NCBI RefSeq assembly: GCF_963678635.1
Contig: NC_087063.1
Span: 23,938,701 to 24,002,700 of the forward strand
DNA: 64,000 bases
Direction of reading: 5' to 3'
From: Symsagittifera roscoffensis
Taxonomy: Eukaryota > Xenacoelomorpha > Acoela > Convolutidae
Shown in pieces: positions 10,833 to 21,248 of this stretch; positions within the stretch are counted from its first letter, which is position 1, and each line of letters opens with the position of its first letter. The position numbers and the translations under genes are program-made. The notes under the pieces are model-generated. The model made no database searches. It worked only from the letters and a program-made list of their open reading frames with translations, and had not been told where the DNA came from.

Positions 10833-11768
10833 AACCAAACTGGCACAGAACACACAGAACAATAACAATCGATCGACGATCAACGGCTTAAATGGCAACT
10901 GAAAAACAATTGCTTTAACAACTCCTCTCTGGCGACATAGCTAAAACACTCGTTAGCTAGTGTGGGTGGTGTTGTTGATATGCCAACAAATCATGTCATC
11001 AAGTCTAAATATAGGACATTTGAAGAAAAAAGTTCCTTTTCAGGATATTTTTAGCAGAAATTTCTTAGTTTGCAAGACAAATGAAAATAGAATCAGGTAG
11101 CAGCACAAGCAAAAACAATTCAAACATGAATGTCAAATAATCATGAAGTGATTTTCATCTGAAAATTATTCGAACTTTCAAAAATAACATCGAAACGCAA
11201 TTTTTTGGTCGAAGCCTTTCAAAAATCCCTCACAAACCCTCACTTCTCAGGAATTTTCTTTCGTTGTTTGTCCCCTCTTCCCCCTCAAAAATAGTTCAGT
11301 CACCCTTTAACAAAATCATTAAGATTTCATGAAAAATTCAAATTGTGACCAATTTAAATGAAACCCAAGTTGGAATTCCCGTAATTTTTAGCTCACAAAT
11401 AAGGAAATTAAGTTGTTTGACTCACTAACTAATTACAACATTTCAAAATCATGGGTTCGAGTAATAAAAATTAAGGTGAAACCTTTCAGATATATTAGTC
11501 GTCTTCTTGAACAGACAGTCTAAAAGTCAAATAAAACTATGAAAAAATTCTGTCGCAAGTATATCTAGTTAAATTGGCACACCTCAATAGCCAGTCAGAA
11601 CACAGCGACTTTTCAAGAACATAATTGGTTTTTTCACGCTTACTGGCGACAGAGATATAAATAATTATGTTCACTTATTGATAAGTTTATAGCATGGCAA
11701 CAACTCATGTCCTGATAATGTAGGAAACTTAAAAATCGGTTACGATACTGGACCATACTGGATTATAC

Positions 11769-12429
11769 GGTGGCGTGTCACGGAGCCGAACACCCGGATA
11801 GCCGAAAAATAGAAAAATAAATTCGTTCCCGGATAGCCGAAAAATATATTCGTTCTCGGATAGCCGAAAATTTTTTTTGCTCCCTCAGCCGTTCAATATT
11901 ACAATAACCATATCATTACTTTATAAAAACATACTATAAAACCGACAAGTACTATTCAACACAAATTTTTGTCCTTGTTGTTTTCTTATCTGGGGTTATC
12001 CACTCTACCGGCAAAAACAAATATGGGTTCACAAACTTATGATGTAATTTATTTTTTTGCGGTTGAGAGAGTAATTCCCAGACCCCTCACCTCCACACTC
12101 ACACTCCCTGATTGAAGAAGTTATTCCCCTTTCAAACCATTTTTTTTGTAGATACCATGTGGGGCATTTATTTGTTACCTATATCCGGAAAAACCGGACT
12201 TTTGTTGTTAGGACGAAATTAGCCTGAATTTTGTTTTTGTTTAAATCATTTAGAGTAAACGTATCAGCCAATCAAATCACGTACAGATTTTTGGAAATTT
12301 GTTAGCAATCAGGCTGTCCAATCAAAATGAGTCTCAATTCAGTGACAATTTTTTTAATTTACTTTAAATACAAACGGAGGTATTTAGTTTTTTTGGCTAA
12401 CCGGGAATGCGGCTCCGTGGGTACGCACC
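11769..12429. mobile_element. 661-bp MITE with 8-bp TSD
   Basis: The direct repeat GATTATAC lies at 11761-11768 and 12430-12437. Termini are GGTGGCGTGTCACGGAGCCG at the left and, read inward from the right, GGTGCGTACCCACGGAGCCG. The homology continues with CCCGGATAGCCGAAAAATA against CCCGGTTAGCCAAAAAAAC. CGGATAGCCGAAAAAT is repeated about three times inside the left end. There is no transposase frame. The 8-bp TSD fits hAT or a similar superfamily. Confidence 0.88.
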
Positions 12430-13103
12430 GATTATACACCATACTAATCCTCCGGTCGAGGCAGCCCAAAAAAGTGCTGAAATTAAATACTCAACAAATG
12501 CCAATAACAAATTTCAAAACCTTTTTGTCACACACCGAAAATCTGAAACTTGTTTAACACAAAATTTAGATTTATTTAGATGAGGTTTTCCAGAACCAAA
12601 TGAAACAAGATACTAAGGTTAGTTCCAAAAAATGAATCAAGCAAAACGTTAGCAACTTTGACTTATATTTTCGCCCGAAACGTTTCTTGTTGATTGAAAT
12701 TACGGGCAAATCTTCAACTTCTGTTGGATTCTATCAAAGCAAACATATAGATTTTGAACATTCTCAAAAAATTCTCCTTGAAAGGTTTTTTGGCTCATCG
12801 AAGTTTTGCTCTTGCGTTTCATGTCAACTATTTTGAACTTCAGTTTTTATTGAAAGAATCACATTGAACGCATCGCGTCAATTGGGGCGCCTATCTTAAG
12901 AAAAAAAAATTTAAAAATGGTAATAGTAAAAGCATACTAAAGCAGAAATAGTATTTCATGACAATGCCGTCTGATGCGTCACCAACGCAACTTGTAGCTT
13001 AAAATTTCGCCTCAAGTAATCAAGTTGCCATAAGAAACAATTCATGGTTAGCCAATAATAAATGTCGTTAAATAGTAGCAACCCCTCCCTTCTGTAATTC
13101 AGC

Positions 13104-13329
13104 CAGGGTTGGGTTTTAAACGAGTTTTTTAAATAAAAAACGTTTAAAACGTTTTAAAACATTTTAAAACGTATAAAATTCAGAGTTTAAAACGTATTTT
13201 TATTCAGACTCTCTCAATGCCAGCTGAGCTTCATATTGTTGCAGTATGACGTAATATAAAACAATAATTAAAAACACGAATAAAAAACACCTGTTTTAAA
13301 ACCCCCCTGTTTTAAAACAGCCAACCCTG
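13104..13329. mobile_element. CAGGGTTGG MITE, copy 1 (226 bp)
   Basis: Begins CAGGGTTGGGTTTTAAACG and ends GTTTTAAAACAGCCAACCCTG. It is flanked by the 8-bp direct repeat AATTCAGC (13096-13103 and 13330-13337). Apart from its left end it matches copy 2 but lacks about 230 bp of the middle. hAT-type ends and TSD length. Non-coding. Confidence 0.92.
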
Positions 13330-13381
13330 AATTCAGCAACAGAAATTTAAAACAGAAAAAGTAGGAAAGTTAACTTGTTTT

Positions 13382-13852
13382 CAGGGTTGGGTTTCAAACG
13401 AGTTTTTTAAATAAAAAACGTTTAAAAAGTTTTAAACGTTTTTTAAATAAAAAACGTTTAAAACGTTTTAAAACATTTTAAAACGTATAAAATTCAGATT
13501 TTTAACTACTTTGTCAGAATTATACCACACATTCTTGGCTGACAAAAAACATGGAACCAATTTGAAACTTCAATTATGAAAAACTTAAATAGGCAAAACT
13601 TAGGCCATGGTAAAACATAAAAGTGATACGTCACAGGTTAAGGGCACGCAAGCAAAATGCAAGCTTGACTACTTTTTCAGAATCTAAGCGGTTTCTCGAG
13701 TCAGAATGTAGGAAGCCCATAGATGAGAAGACTCTCTCAATGCCAGCTGAGCTTCATATTGTTGCAGTATGACGTAATATAAAACAATAATTAAAAACAT
13801 GAATAAAAAACACCTGTTTTAAAACCCCCCTGTTTTAAAACAGCCAACCCTG
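13382..13852. mobile_element. CAGGGTTGG MITE, copy 2 (471 bp)
   Basis: Same termini as copy 1 and flanked by CTTGTTTT (13374-13381 and 13853-13860). It carries a local duplication of TTTTTTAAATAAAAAACGTT near its left end. Its right TSD ends only 20 bp from the TRAF exon edge at 13880, so it sits just past the splice donor. Confidence 0.93.
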
Positions 13853-13879
13853 CTTGTTTTATCGATCGTCGGAACTTAC

Positions 13880-14104
13880 AACGAATTCGCAGCCGACGCT
13901 GTTATAGTGACAGCTGAGTTGATGAAAATGAGCAAGCCGTGGACCATTGTCGGTCGAACCACCAATCGCTGCGTCTGCTAAATTCCTTCCCCCTAACACA
14001 TCGCCATCTTGGTTTGTCTTGTTCGCTAGTAAGGGTAATTTGGGTAACGTAGTCATCTCTTTTCGCTCTTGAAATGGACCGTAATGAGTCAAAAAGCATT
14101 CGCT
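13880..14104 (-). CDS. TRAF: TRAF-family adaptor, zinc-finger exon (5'-most found)
   Basis: 225-nt minus-strand exon, phase 0 at both ends. Acceptor CGTTTCAG before 14104, strong donor GTAAGT after 13880. It encodes SECFLTHYGPFQERKEM, then a linker of about 40 residues rich in Gly and Asp, then HFHQLSCHYNSVGCEFV. CHYNSVGC is the Cys-x6-Cys half of a TRAF zinc finger; spliced to the next exon it gives C-x6-C-x12-H-x4-H, the family spacing. The linker is unusually long. The RING finger and earlier zinc fingers should lie above 14.1 kb; I could not find them in the window. Confidence 0.8.
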
Positions 14105-14647
14105 CTGAAACGTATTAGTATTTTAATAAAATGAAAATCACTAAAATGTATCTATGGTGGAAACTATAAAGAGTTCGCAAGTATTTATTTACAGTTAGAT
14201 CACCATTCATGATGAAACAACAAATCTGAGAAATAGAACAAAAACAACTCTGTTGATAATGTTGCAAAAACTAAAAAAACAAATATACATTTTTTCGACG
14301 AACTAAAGAAAATCAAGTATAAGATGTCAAATAAAAATGAATTCAACGTGTTCGACTAAATTGGACGAAAGACAAAGAGAAAAAGAGTTTAATATATTTT
14401 ACATGCAACATTCTGTCGATTGAATCAAACAATGCATTCATTTTGTGTTGTAGAGATAGCATTCTGGCGACATAACTGCATTGCAGTATTATGAATGACT
14501 GTATAAGTTGCAGTTGCAATTCCATTCTGAACACTGATCGCAAAGCATAAAATAATCTATAGTATTTCCAAGTACCTGCGACGTAATTTTATCCCATTTC
14601 TAGAACAGAGTCTGGGACAAAACAACTTCAGAAGAGTTCACTTGGAC
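14105..14647. other. Probable TRAF intron, no feature seen
   Basis: AT-rich sequence upstream of the zinc-finger exon. The minus frame at 14343-14543 shows no domain or splice context. Confidence 0.4.
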
Positions 14648-14872
14648 TCAAGGCCTAGCTCGACAAAGAAACCACCTGTTTGCGATAAGCTCACTTGTTT
14701 CATTTAAGCAAGCAAACAAAAACGTTGAATCAATCGGTAACACCAATGTGGACACTATCTACCGGATTCCTCATGTCGACACTTGGCGGTCACGAATGTC
14801 GCAAAAGGTCATAAATAAAATAATCGCCACGCAGAAGAAAGAAAGCTTTCGCTGATAATCAAATGGAAGTCG

Positions 14873-15672
14873 GGTGAATTCCCATAGGTTCCAAAATAAA
14901 AAAATCAGTCGCATAAGTTCCAAAATTTATCTTCTTAAATTCTGATTGGTTGAAATTTGAGCCAACGAATTTATGCATTGATTGTTTACTGTTCAACCAC
15001 ATAAACTCAAGCTGCAGAATAGTGACCACCGCAGCCGCGCCAACATGGTGCGAGCTTGCCACCAAAGGGTTGGACTCTATACGAAATTTAGAGCTGGTTA
15101 TCGCCGCGAAGCGGCGACGCGCGCCCAACGGCGACCTTAAACCGAGACTCGGCTAATTTAGTCTTTTGACCAATTGAAAAGATTTGGAACTTATCCGACT
15201 GCTTTTTTATTTTGGAACCTATGGGACTAATTTTTTTTATTTTGGAACCTATGAATACGCACCTAGAGTCCTACACTTTGGTTGCAAGCTCGCAATACGT
15301 TGGCGCGGCTGCGGCGGTCACTATTCTGCAGCTTGAGTTTATGCTGGTTGAACAGTTAACAATCAATCCATAAATTCGTTGGCTCAAATTTCAACCAATC
15401 AAAGTTCAAGAAGATAAATTTTAGAACTTATGCGACTGATTTTTTATTTTGGAACCTATGAACATTGGAACCTATGGGAAATCACCAGGACTCTATACGA
15501 AATTTAGACCCGGTTATCACCGCAAAGCCACCGGCGACCTTAAACCGAGACTCGGCTAATTTAGTCCTTTGACCAATTGAAAAGATTTGGAACTTATGCG
15601 ACTGCTTTTTTATTTTGAACCTATGGGACTGATTTTTTTTAAATTTTGGAACCTATAAATACACACCGCAAT
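14873..15672. mobile_element. R2-type insertion inside R1, with inverted and tandem R2 segments
   Basis: Comparison with R1 copy B shows about 800 bp inserted between CAAATGGAA and AATTCGAGAC. The left part (14873-15170) and the segment 15270-15487 are inverted copies of each other: GAATTCCCATAGGTTCC against GGAACCTATGGGAAATC, with the GC-rich GGTTATCGCCGCGAAGCGGC core. The block about 15072-15260 recurs at 15482-15665 (CCGAGACTCGGCTAATTTAG and on). R2 has been duplicated and inverted here. Confidence 0.8.
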
Positions 15673-15886
15673 TCGAGACAACACAGCTAACAACTACTAC
15701 TAAGAGCACTCAAGATGACGAGTGAGTATTCTAGCCGCTCAGATTATTAAGACGGATCTTGTTAACTATTCCCCCCCCCCATTTCGATTTTCAAAAATTC
15801 AACTTTGGCTGTCACATTTTCAATAGCTTAAGACAATTTTCAGAAAATAAATTTAATTAAAGTTTTTTATATAGGTACTATAAAAA

Positions 15887-16260
15887 TGGGTGGCCAGTCA
15901 AAAAGCAGAATGGTCTAAGAGCAGAATACGTCCATGATCAGAAAAATAGAAAATGTCAACTTCTATAAGCTAATCGGTAAAATAATTATCAGACGTCATC
16001 AAATGTCAATAATAGCAAAGCAACGAACATTTTATGCATAGCTTGAGCAATTTAATCAAAAATTTTTAAAAAATTATCAAAAACCTTAATGAAATTAGTC
16101 AATTCATGCCTAAAATATTCGTTTTCTTGGTATTTTTTTGACGATTCTAATAATTGCTTTACCAATTAGCCCGTATAAACCAATATAAGTCAATATTTTT
16201 CTGTTTTTCTGCTCTTGGACCCATTCTGCACTTGGACCATTCTGCTTATTGCTCCGCCTT
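15887..16260. repeat. Nested inverted-repeat element around AGCAGAATGGTC
   Basis: Left GGTGGCCAGTCAAAAAGCAG followed by AATGGTC; inward from the right GGCGGAGCAATAAGCAGAATG. Inner words AGAGCAGAAT and ATTCTGCACTTGG are also mirrored. It is probably a small MITE inside the 870-bp element; I could not fix a TSD. Confidence 0.6.
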
Positions 16261-16282
16261 CATATAAATGGTTACGTAGCAA

Positions 16283-16477
16283 TATTTAGAAAACCGCGTA
16301 TTCAGACACGTCATTATTTAAACAAATACCATTTTAACCAATCAGAATCGAGATATGGAAGAAATCAATGAATAATAATTCTTTATTTTGGATTATTAAT
16401 GTCTTATCTCGATTCTGATTGGCTCATACAGTATTTGTCTAAATACTGACGAGTATGAATACGCGGTTGTCTAAATA
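16283..16477. mobile_element. 195-bp hairpin MITE
   Basis: The arms read TATTTAGAAAACCGCGTATTC and on, mirrored at the right by GAATACGCGGTTGTCTAAATA. The inner arms share AACCAATCAGAATCGAGATA and TATCTCGATTCTGATTGG. The loop is about 60 bp. It lies within the 870-bp MITE. Confidence 0.85.
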
Positions 16478-17350
16478 CAGACCGCACTCCTATATAAATA
16501 GTAGCTAACACAAATACGAACGCGCGAAAATAAAAAACCAATTAATTTTTGACATTTTTGAAATGCTTTTTTTCTACAGAAAAGTATGTCAAAAACATGC
16601 ATGGGGGATAGTTAACAAGATCAATTAAGACAAGGGCTTGGCAATATTGTAATTGTCTGGTGTTATTGCTAGTTTTATAATTTGGGATCAACCGTACAAT
16701 CTCCCCTCCCCCCTAGGTGACCTACCGTAGAATCTCCCCCATAGCCACGTTTTAATTTCGAAAATTGATTTGGCATAAAATAATTATTTCAAACAAGACT
16801 GCTTGATACTTTCCAAAACAAATCCTATTTTATACTGTTAATGTAAACAAATTGTACTTCATAGTTATTTTTTTAATTTTTTTTGATTAGTCAGATCAAA
16901 AAAAGTTCGCCCTCAGAATTGATATATGAACAACCAGTATTTTATTTCCCTTAAATCGATTAGGGGGGGATTGTACGGTGTCCATATTTGGATCTTGGGA
17001 ACAAATTCTAAATTATCCCACTCTTTTTCCGGCGTTCCTTTCACTCGAACACACAGGCGAAGCTCAGTTTCGCAGCAATTCCGATACAACAAGTATGAAT
17101 TAAAACGCATAATTCTGAGGTGGCAATATGACTTCGAACAAAGGAAAATAGTAAAGGATTTAGAAAAACAAAAAAATTCAAAAATAAAAAAAGAACTTCC
17201 ACGATTAAATTTATTTAGATCTCTTAGAGAGGTCCTTATGGTGTTGATTTTGAGATTAAAAAATATCGATACAGAGTTTTATTGATCTTTTAAACAAAAC
17301 TGGAAATAAGTTTGAAAAAAAAAAAAATTGGTAAAAATCCGACAGACTAA

Positions 17351-17539
17351 TCGAATCCGCTACGAAACTTTGATTCAAAAATAAGATGTATCGAAAAACT
17401 TCAAGAAATTAATACTCAACTTAGACTTTAAAATTGTGCAGCGGTATATAGTACCAATGAGTTTCCGCATTCCGACAAAAACAAAACTTTCTTCACGTAT
17501 TGAGTACATAAGTAGTAGATGTTGAGGCTAAAGTGGGGG
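17351..17539. other. Short AT-rich gap between R1 and the Polinton
   Basis: Nothing recognisable before the G run at about 17535-17549. Confidence 0.4.
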
Positions 17540-17548
17540 GGGGGGGGG

Positions 17549-17810
17549 GCATGGCGGACCCCATGTATTAAGATACGTTATAGATTTCCGGTCCGCCATG
17601 CTATGTATTAAGATTGGGTAGAGAGTCTACAATGTATTAAGATAGGGAATACCAATGGTAGGTTTCATGGTTTGTGTGATGGTAAGATAATGGTAAGAAA
17701 AACGGGTTTTTTGGTTTTTGTGTGGAAAGATTTATCTCGGCGCGCGTTATCTAATTGGGCGCGCGTTATCTAATTGGGAACAAAATCTCGGCGCGCGTTA
17801 TCTAATTGGG
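17549..17810. repeat. Polinton left-end repeat cluster
   Basis: A hairpin GCATGGCGGACC (17549-17560) / GGTCCGCCATGC (17590-17601) is followed by three TGTATTAAGAT words (about 17574, 17604, 17633). Further in are three copies of GCGCGCGTTATCTAATTGGG (about 17739-17810). These GC-rich, ordered repeats in AT-rich DNA suggest terminal, origin or integrase-contact sequences (inference). Confidence 0.7.
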
Positions 17811-18020
17811 AACAATTAATTGTTAATTACTTGTAGATTGTAGAATTAAGGTTATATTTTTCGTTTTTTGGTGCATGGTAAGTCAATGGTAAGAGTTTTT
17901 GAGCAAAAACTTGGAATTTTTATCAAAAAAATCGAAATTTTTTTTCAAAAATATCCAAAAAACGATAAGATTGTTATAATTTGATCAAAAAAATATTTAT
18001 TAGATACTTTTACTTTTGAT

Positions 18021-18400
18021 TTATTTGAATCTATTCTGAAACCTACTGAATCTTCGAAAAAAGTCAAAATTTAGAGAAAAAAAGTAAATTACAAAGAAAA
18101 TATATAAAATATCAGTTTTTTGTAGTTTTCTGGGAACCATTCGCCGATACTTTTTTGATAGAAAGGAATAAGCCGTTCTTTTTCGACCCAAAGAATCAGC
18201 AAAGTAGTAAGTTTCGTCCAATCGCATTATCATGATCCAGTGCTCCCCTCTATCATTGCTTGGAGCTGAGTTAACAATTGCAAAAGTGTATTTTGTTAGT
18301 TGAGGTACTTTATCAGAGGGGTAAGATCCCATGTACTTGAACCCGAGTTCAGGAATTCTTTCAATAATTTGCAGAAGTGAAAAATTATCCATCTTTGCAA
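18021..18400 (-). pseudogene. Polinton adenovirus-like cysteine protease (PRO)
   Basis: Minus-strand block. GEHWIMIMRLDETYYFADSLG-like sequence carries the His and acidic positions of the C5/Ulp1-type capsid maturation protease found in Polintons and adenoviruses. It is the leftmost gene of the element, next to the capsid block it would process. Treated as a fossil. Confidence 0.8.
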
Positions 18401-18719
18401 TTGTTAGCTGATTTACATCTCAAACAAAGAAAAAGATAGTTTGAGATTGTAAATTAGGGTGAAGAAACCTTAAGTTATTGACTTACGGGCATTAAGGTAT
18501 TGAATCAACAAAGTCCCATACATAAGACTTGTGAACTGGACAAAGTTTATTGAACACTGTTTTACAGTGTAAGTTGAAGAGTTTTCTTGGGTTTTCAATT
18601 AAACAGCATTCATTATCTGCTTTTTCTGGAGATTTAGGTATGAAGAAAAACAAAATAGATAGTACAGAGACCTGCTATTTTTATAGGAACCTGAAAACTC
18701 AAAAAAACTAAACAGTTTT

Positions 18720-19990
18720 AGCGACTGTTACGAATTTTTCAAATTGAACATTTGATAGTCTTTCTCCCAAGACTATCACTTCCGTTACTTGCTCCAAGGG
18801 AAACTGGAAAAACATTCCTAATCTCAAACTTTCTCCACTAAGTTCTGGTAAACGCAACTGTTCAGCTGCATCCTGTAGTGAGGTCAAGTCAAAACTAGAA
18901 TATAGTGATTTTAAAAATCTTCCATAGGAAGAGCTGGGAAATCTTCGTTAAACTGCGTTGCTTTCATTGTTGTATCATAAGGAAGACAAGAAGTTGTATA
19001 TAATGAAACAATTGCTCTTCCACCCCGAAAAATTCTCAGCTCTCTCAAATGAAATTATTGATAATTGAAAAGGTTTTCATGAAAAGATCCTGCAACAGCT
19101 GAATTTGTATTCATTGCAACAGCTACTCTTCTTATTGGAGCGTTATTGAATATATTTTCTTGTATGAATTGGTTTTGACGAGATGGAATGATAAAGGTTG
19201 TTGGTATAGTTTCCATGTAATTGTATTGAGCAGGTTCTCCTTCCAGATTCCATTGCAAGTATTGATGATTAGGTTCAGCAACTAAAATTCTTCTAGTAAA
19301 CTGCGAACAATCAGTAATTTTCAGACTGACATTTGGATTATCAGATAGCATGTAAAAATTAAGAATAGCTCGAATAAGTTTAATTCGAACTTTGGTAGCA
19401 ACAATTTTTCGCAAGTAAACAAATCAATGGCGAGCCTCCCATAGAGTGAAAAAGTTATCCCTGTTCCCACGGATTTTGCTCTATCAGTGAATGGATGCAT
19501 ATCAAATGCATCAGGATATTCTTCAAAACTGTATCCATGACAAGCAAGTATTCCTTTATTACTCACTGCTGACGAGTTGAATTCGTTCGACATTTGTGCC
19601 TTATGAGGATATAATCCATTGGCATTGTAAACAATTGTATTGTAAAAATAAACTTCACAGTTGGAGAATAGAAAATGTAGTAGACTGTTTACATAAGTTA
19701 AGTAAGTTTGTGGTTCCCCGTCTGAATCTTCCTCAGATTTTGCTTTATGTTCTGCTTTTTCTTTTTTGAAAGCATCAAACAATCTTCCTTTGAATAGTTG
19801 AAGCTTTAAGCTAAGATGGGTATCACGCATATCCAAGTAGAGATTACGTTCCGTTTCAAATTCAAACTCAATACTGCTTTCATCCAGAGAAGTGCTGGGG
19901 AATACTTATTGTGTGTTTGACATTATGTTTCCAAAACTGGGACTTTATCAAAAAATCTCCAAAGCAGAATTTGTAAAAGCCCCGTACCGA
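18720..19990 (-). pseudogene. Polinton capsid-protein block (F54H12.2-like)
   Basis: Minus-strand block with many landmarks of the F54H12.2-like Polinton protein: RDTHLSLKLQLFKGRLFD, SLLHFLFSNCEVYFYN, ANGLYPHKAQMSNEF, later LTSLQDAAEQL and TEVIVLGERLS. This family is the probable capsid protein of animal Polintons; which of the two capsid roles it fills I leave open. Broken. Confidence 0.75.
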
Positions 19991-20022
19991 AAATGACTTT
20001 GGTTTACACTCATTTTATATTG

Positions 20023-20385
20023 TCAAAAAATGTCTTTGCGAGAGCGACCGTTTTTCGATCTACTTTTTCGAGAAATGGATCTGGTTCTACCAGTTCTACG
20101 CTTAGATTTCTTTTTTCCACCTCCCAATTGTTTCCGAACTGTTTTTGTTCCCACATCTTTTGCAAATGTTTTGAGTTTTTTACGTCCACTAACAACTTCC
20201 CCAATCTCTGGAGCAGCGATTTCAAACAAATCTGCTCCGATTCTTTTCGCAGCTGTGACAATAAATTTTTTAATAAAGAGGATTGCAGTTCTCCCAAGAG
20301 TTTGTGCAAGAGCTCCAAAACCTCTTCCACGTTGTCTTGCCTGTCCTCGAAAAATAGGAAAATCTGCTGAGTTTTGAGCAACCAT
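20023..20385 (-). CDS. Polinton small basic protein
   Basis: About 120 residues, looks whole. It has a Gly/Arg-rich start (ARQRGRGFGALAQTL), a hydrophobic middle (AILFIKKFIVTAAKRIGADL) and a Lys/Arg-rich C-terminus (KKKSKRRTGRTRSISRKSRS). Its position between capsid genes and its composition match the short basic, core- or maturation-type proteins common in Polintons. Function inferred only. Confidence 0.65.
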   Translation of the reverse strand: MVAQNSADFPIFRGQARQRGRGFGALAQTLGRTAILFIKKFIVTAAKRIGADLFEIAAPEIGEVVSGRKKLKTFAKDVGTKTVRKQLGGGKKKSKRRTGRTRSISRKSRSKNGRSRKDIF

Positions 20386-20402
20386 TTCGTATGAAGTTTA
20401 AA

Positions 20403-21229
20403 TCAAAAATGAATATTCCAAATCTTGCGAAACAAGAGAAAAACTCGGGTAATTCCTACGGACACAAAAGGAATTTTTTCGCCTGTACTATCTCTTAGTT
20501 CTATCTTGATACTATGGAAAGAATTTTTCAACAGCTTTTTAAACTGTAAATTTGTAAAGGATTGATAATTCATGTACTGTCCTGTAGAAACTATATCTCC
20601 ACTCTTCACTTTGGAGATAAATGGAATACAACGCAATAAGGGAGTTTTGTATCACCGACTATGTTATATTCTATAATATCACTATATATCATTAGGGAAT
20701 GTATTCTTATAATGTCGTAAGAATACTGAGGATAATGTGGACTTTTTCCTTTCATTATAATCCCCGTTTGATTTTGTTCTAAATCACAAACAAAAATGTG
20801 ACTCAAATCAGCACTCTGAATTATAAACACTAATTGATTCTCAGGTAAATGAACGGCAAACTTTTGTGTAATTTCATCTACTGATACATAGATTCCGTTA
20901 TATTCAAAAGCTTGAGCACCTAGACGTTCTCGAATTTTGTTGTTCATGGCTACAACTAAATCAACAATACTTGGATACAATCCTGGTTCAGTGTTCACCG
21001 GTACAATCTTTCTTTTTTCCTCAGAACTTTCTCTACCATCTACGAATGTAAACTTTCCCTCTGTAACATTTTGCTACAAAGAAGGGTATGATATTTCTGA
21101 AATTGCAACCTCCCATTCTCCTTTCGAATGAATTTGTTCAGGTAGAAAGTTTGTAAAAGAACTAAGACTGTTATTCGGATAAGAAATAAAAGAAGCGTTG
21201 GAAACCAACTCAATAATAAAAGAATCCAT
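20403..21229 (-). pseudogene. Polinton minor-capsid (penton-like) block
   Basis: Minus-strand block with landmarks common to animal Polintons: LSSFTNFLPEQI, GEWEVAISEISYPS and NVTEGKFTFV near its start, FVCDLE-like sequence in the middle, and STGQYMNYQSFTNLQFKKLL with ELRDSTGEKIPFVSVGITR at the end. The last motif is highly conserved in the probable minor capsid protein. Broken. Confidence 0.7.
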
Positions 21230-21248
21230 GACAACTGATCGATAGAAA

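Larger units (their letters stand above)
9199..13879 (-). other. Large TRAF intron packed with non-autonomous transposons
   Basis: 4.7-kb intron. It contains an R2 repeat (10230-10544), a 282-bp palindrome (10551-10832), a 661-bp MITE (11769-12429) and two CAGGGTTGG MITEs (13104-13329, 13382-13852). The stretches 9199-10229, 10833-11760 and 12438-13095 show nothing recognisable beyond AT-rich sequence. A B-box-like GGGTTCGAGTAAT near 11453 is a weak SINE hint. Confidence 0.7.
15754..16623. mobile_element. 870-bp MITE with 8-bp TSD, host to other insertions
   Basis: The direct repeat ATTAAGAC lies at 15746-15753 and 16624-16631. Ends read GGATCTTGTTAACTATTCCC and, inward from the right, TGATCTTGTTAACTATCCCC. 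It interrupts R1 copy A, since copy B lacks it. It contains a 195-bp hairpin MITE (16283-16477) and a second inverted pair around AAGCAGAATGGTC (about 15887-16260). No coding capacity. Confidence 0.88.
14648..17350 (+). repeat. R1 repeat copy A, interrupted by nested insertions
   Basis: Three blocks (about 14648-14872, 15673-15753, 16624-17350) align in the same order and direction with an almost uninterrupted copy at 35315-36310. Shared landmarks include ACTCAAGGCC, GGTAACACCAATG, CATGTCGACACTTGGC, CAAGATGACGAGTGAGT, TTTGGGATCAACC and TCAATTGATATATGAA-like words. The 16926-17285 frame (119 residues) lies in the last block and is not recognisable; the second copy does not preserve it well. 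The class of R1 is unknown. Confidence 0.82.

Noticed and set aside
16926-17285. 119-residue frame as a host gene
   Set aside because: Lies inside R1 copy A; the second R1 copy does not keep the frame and no domain is visible.
20010-20381. Alternative frames of 115-125 residues overlapping the small basic Polinton gene
   Set aside because: The basic Gly/Arg then Lys/Arg-rich frame at 20023-20385 fits the known Polinton pattern; the others are shadows.
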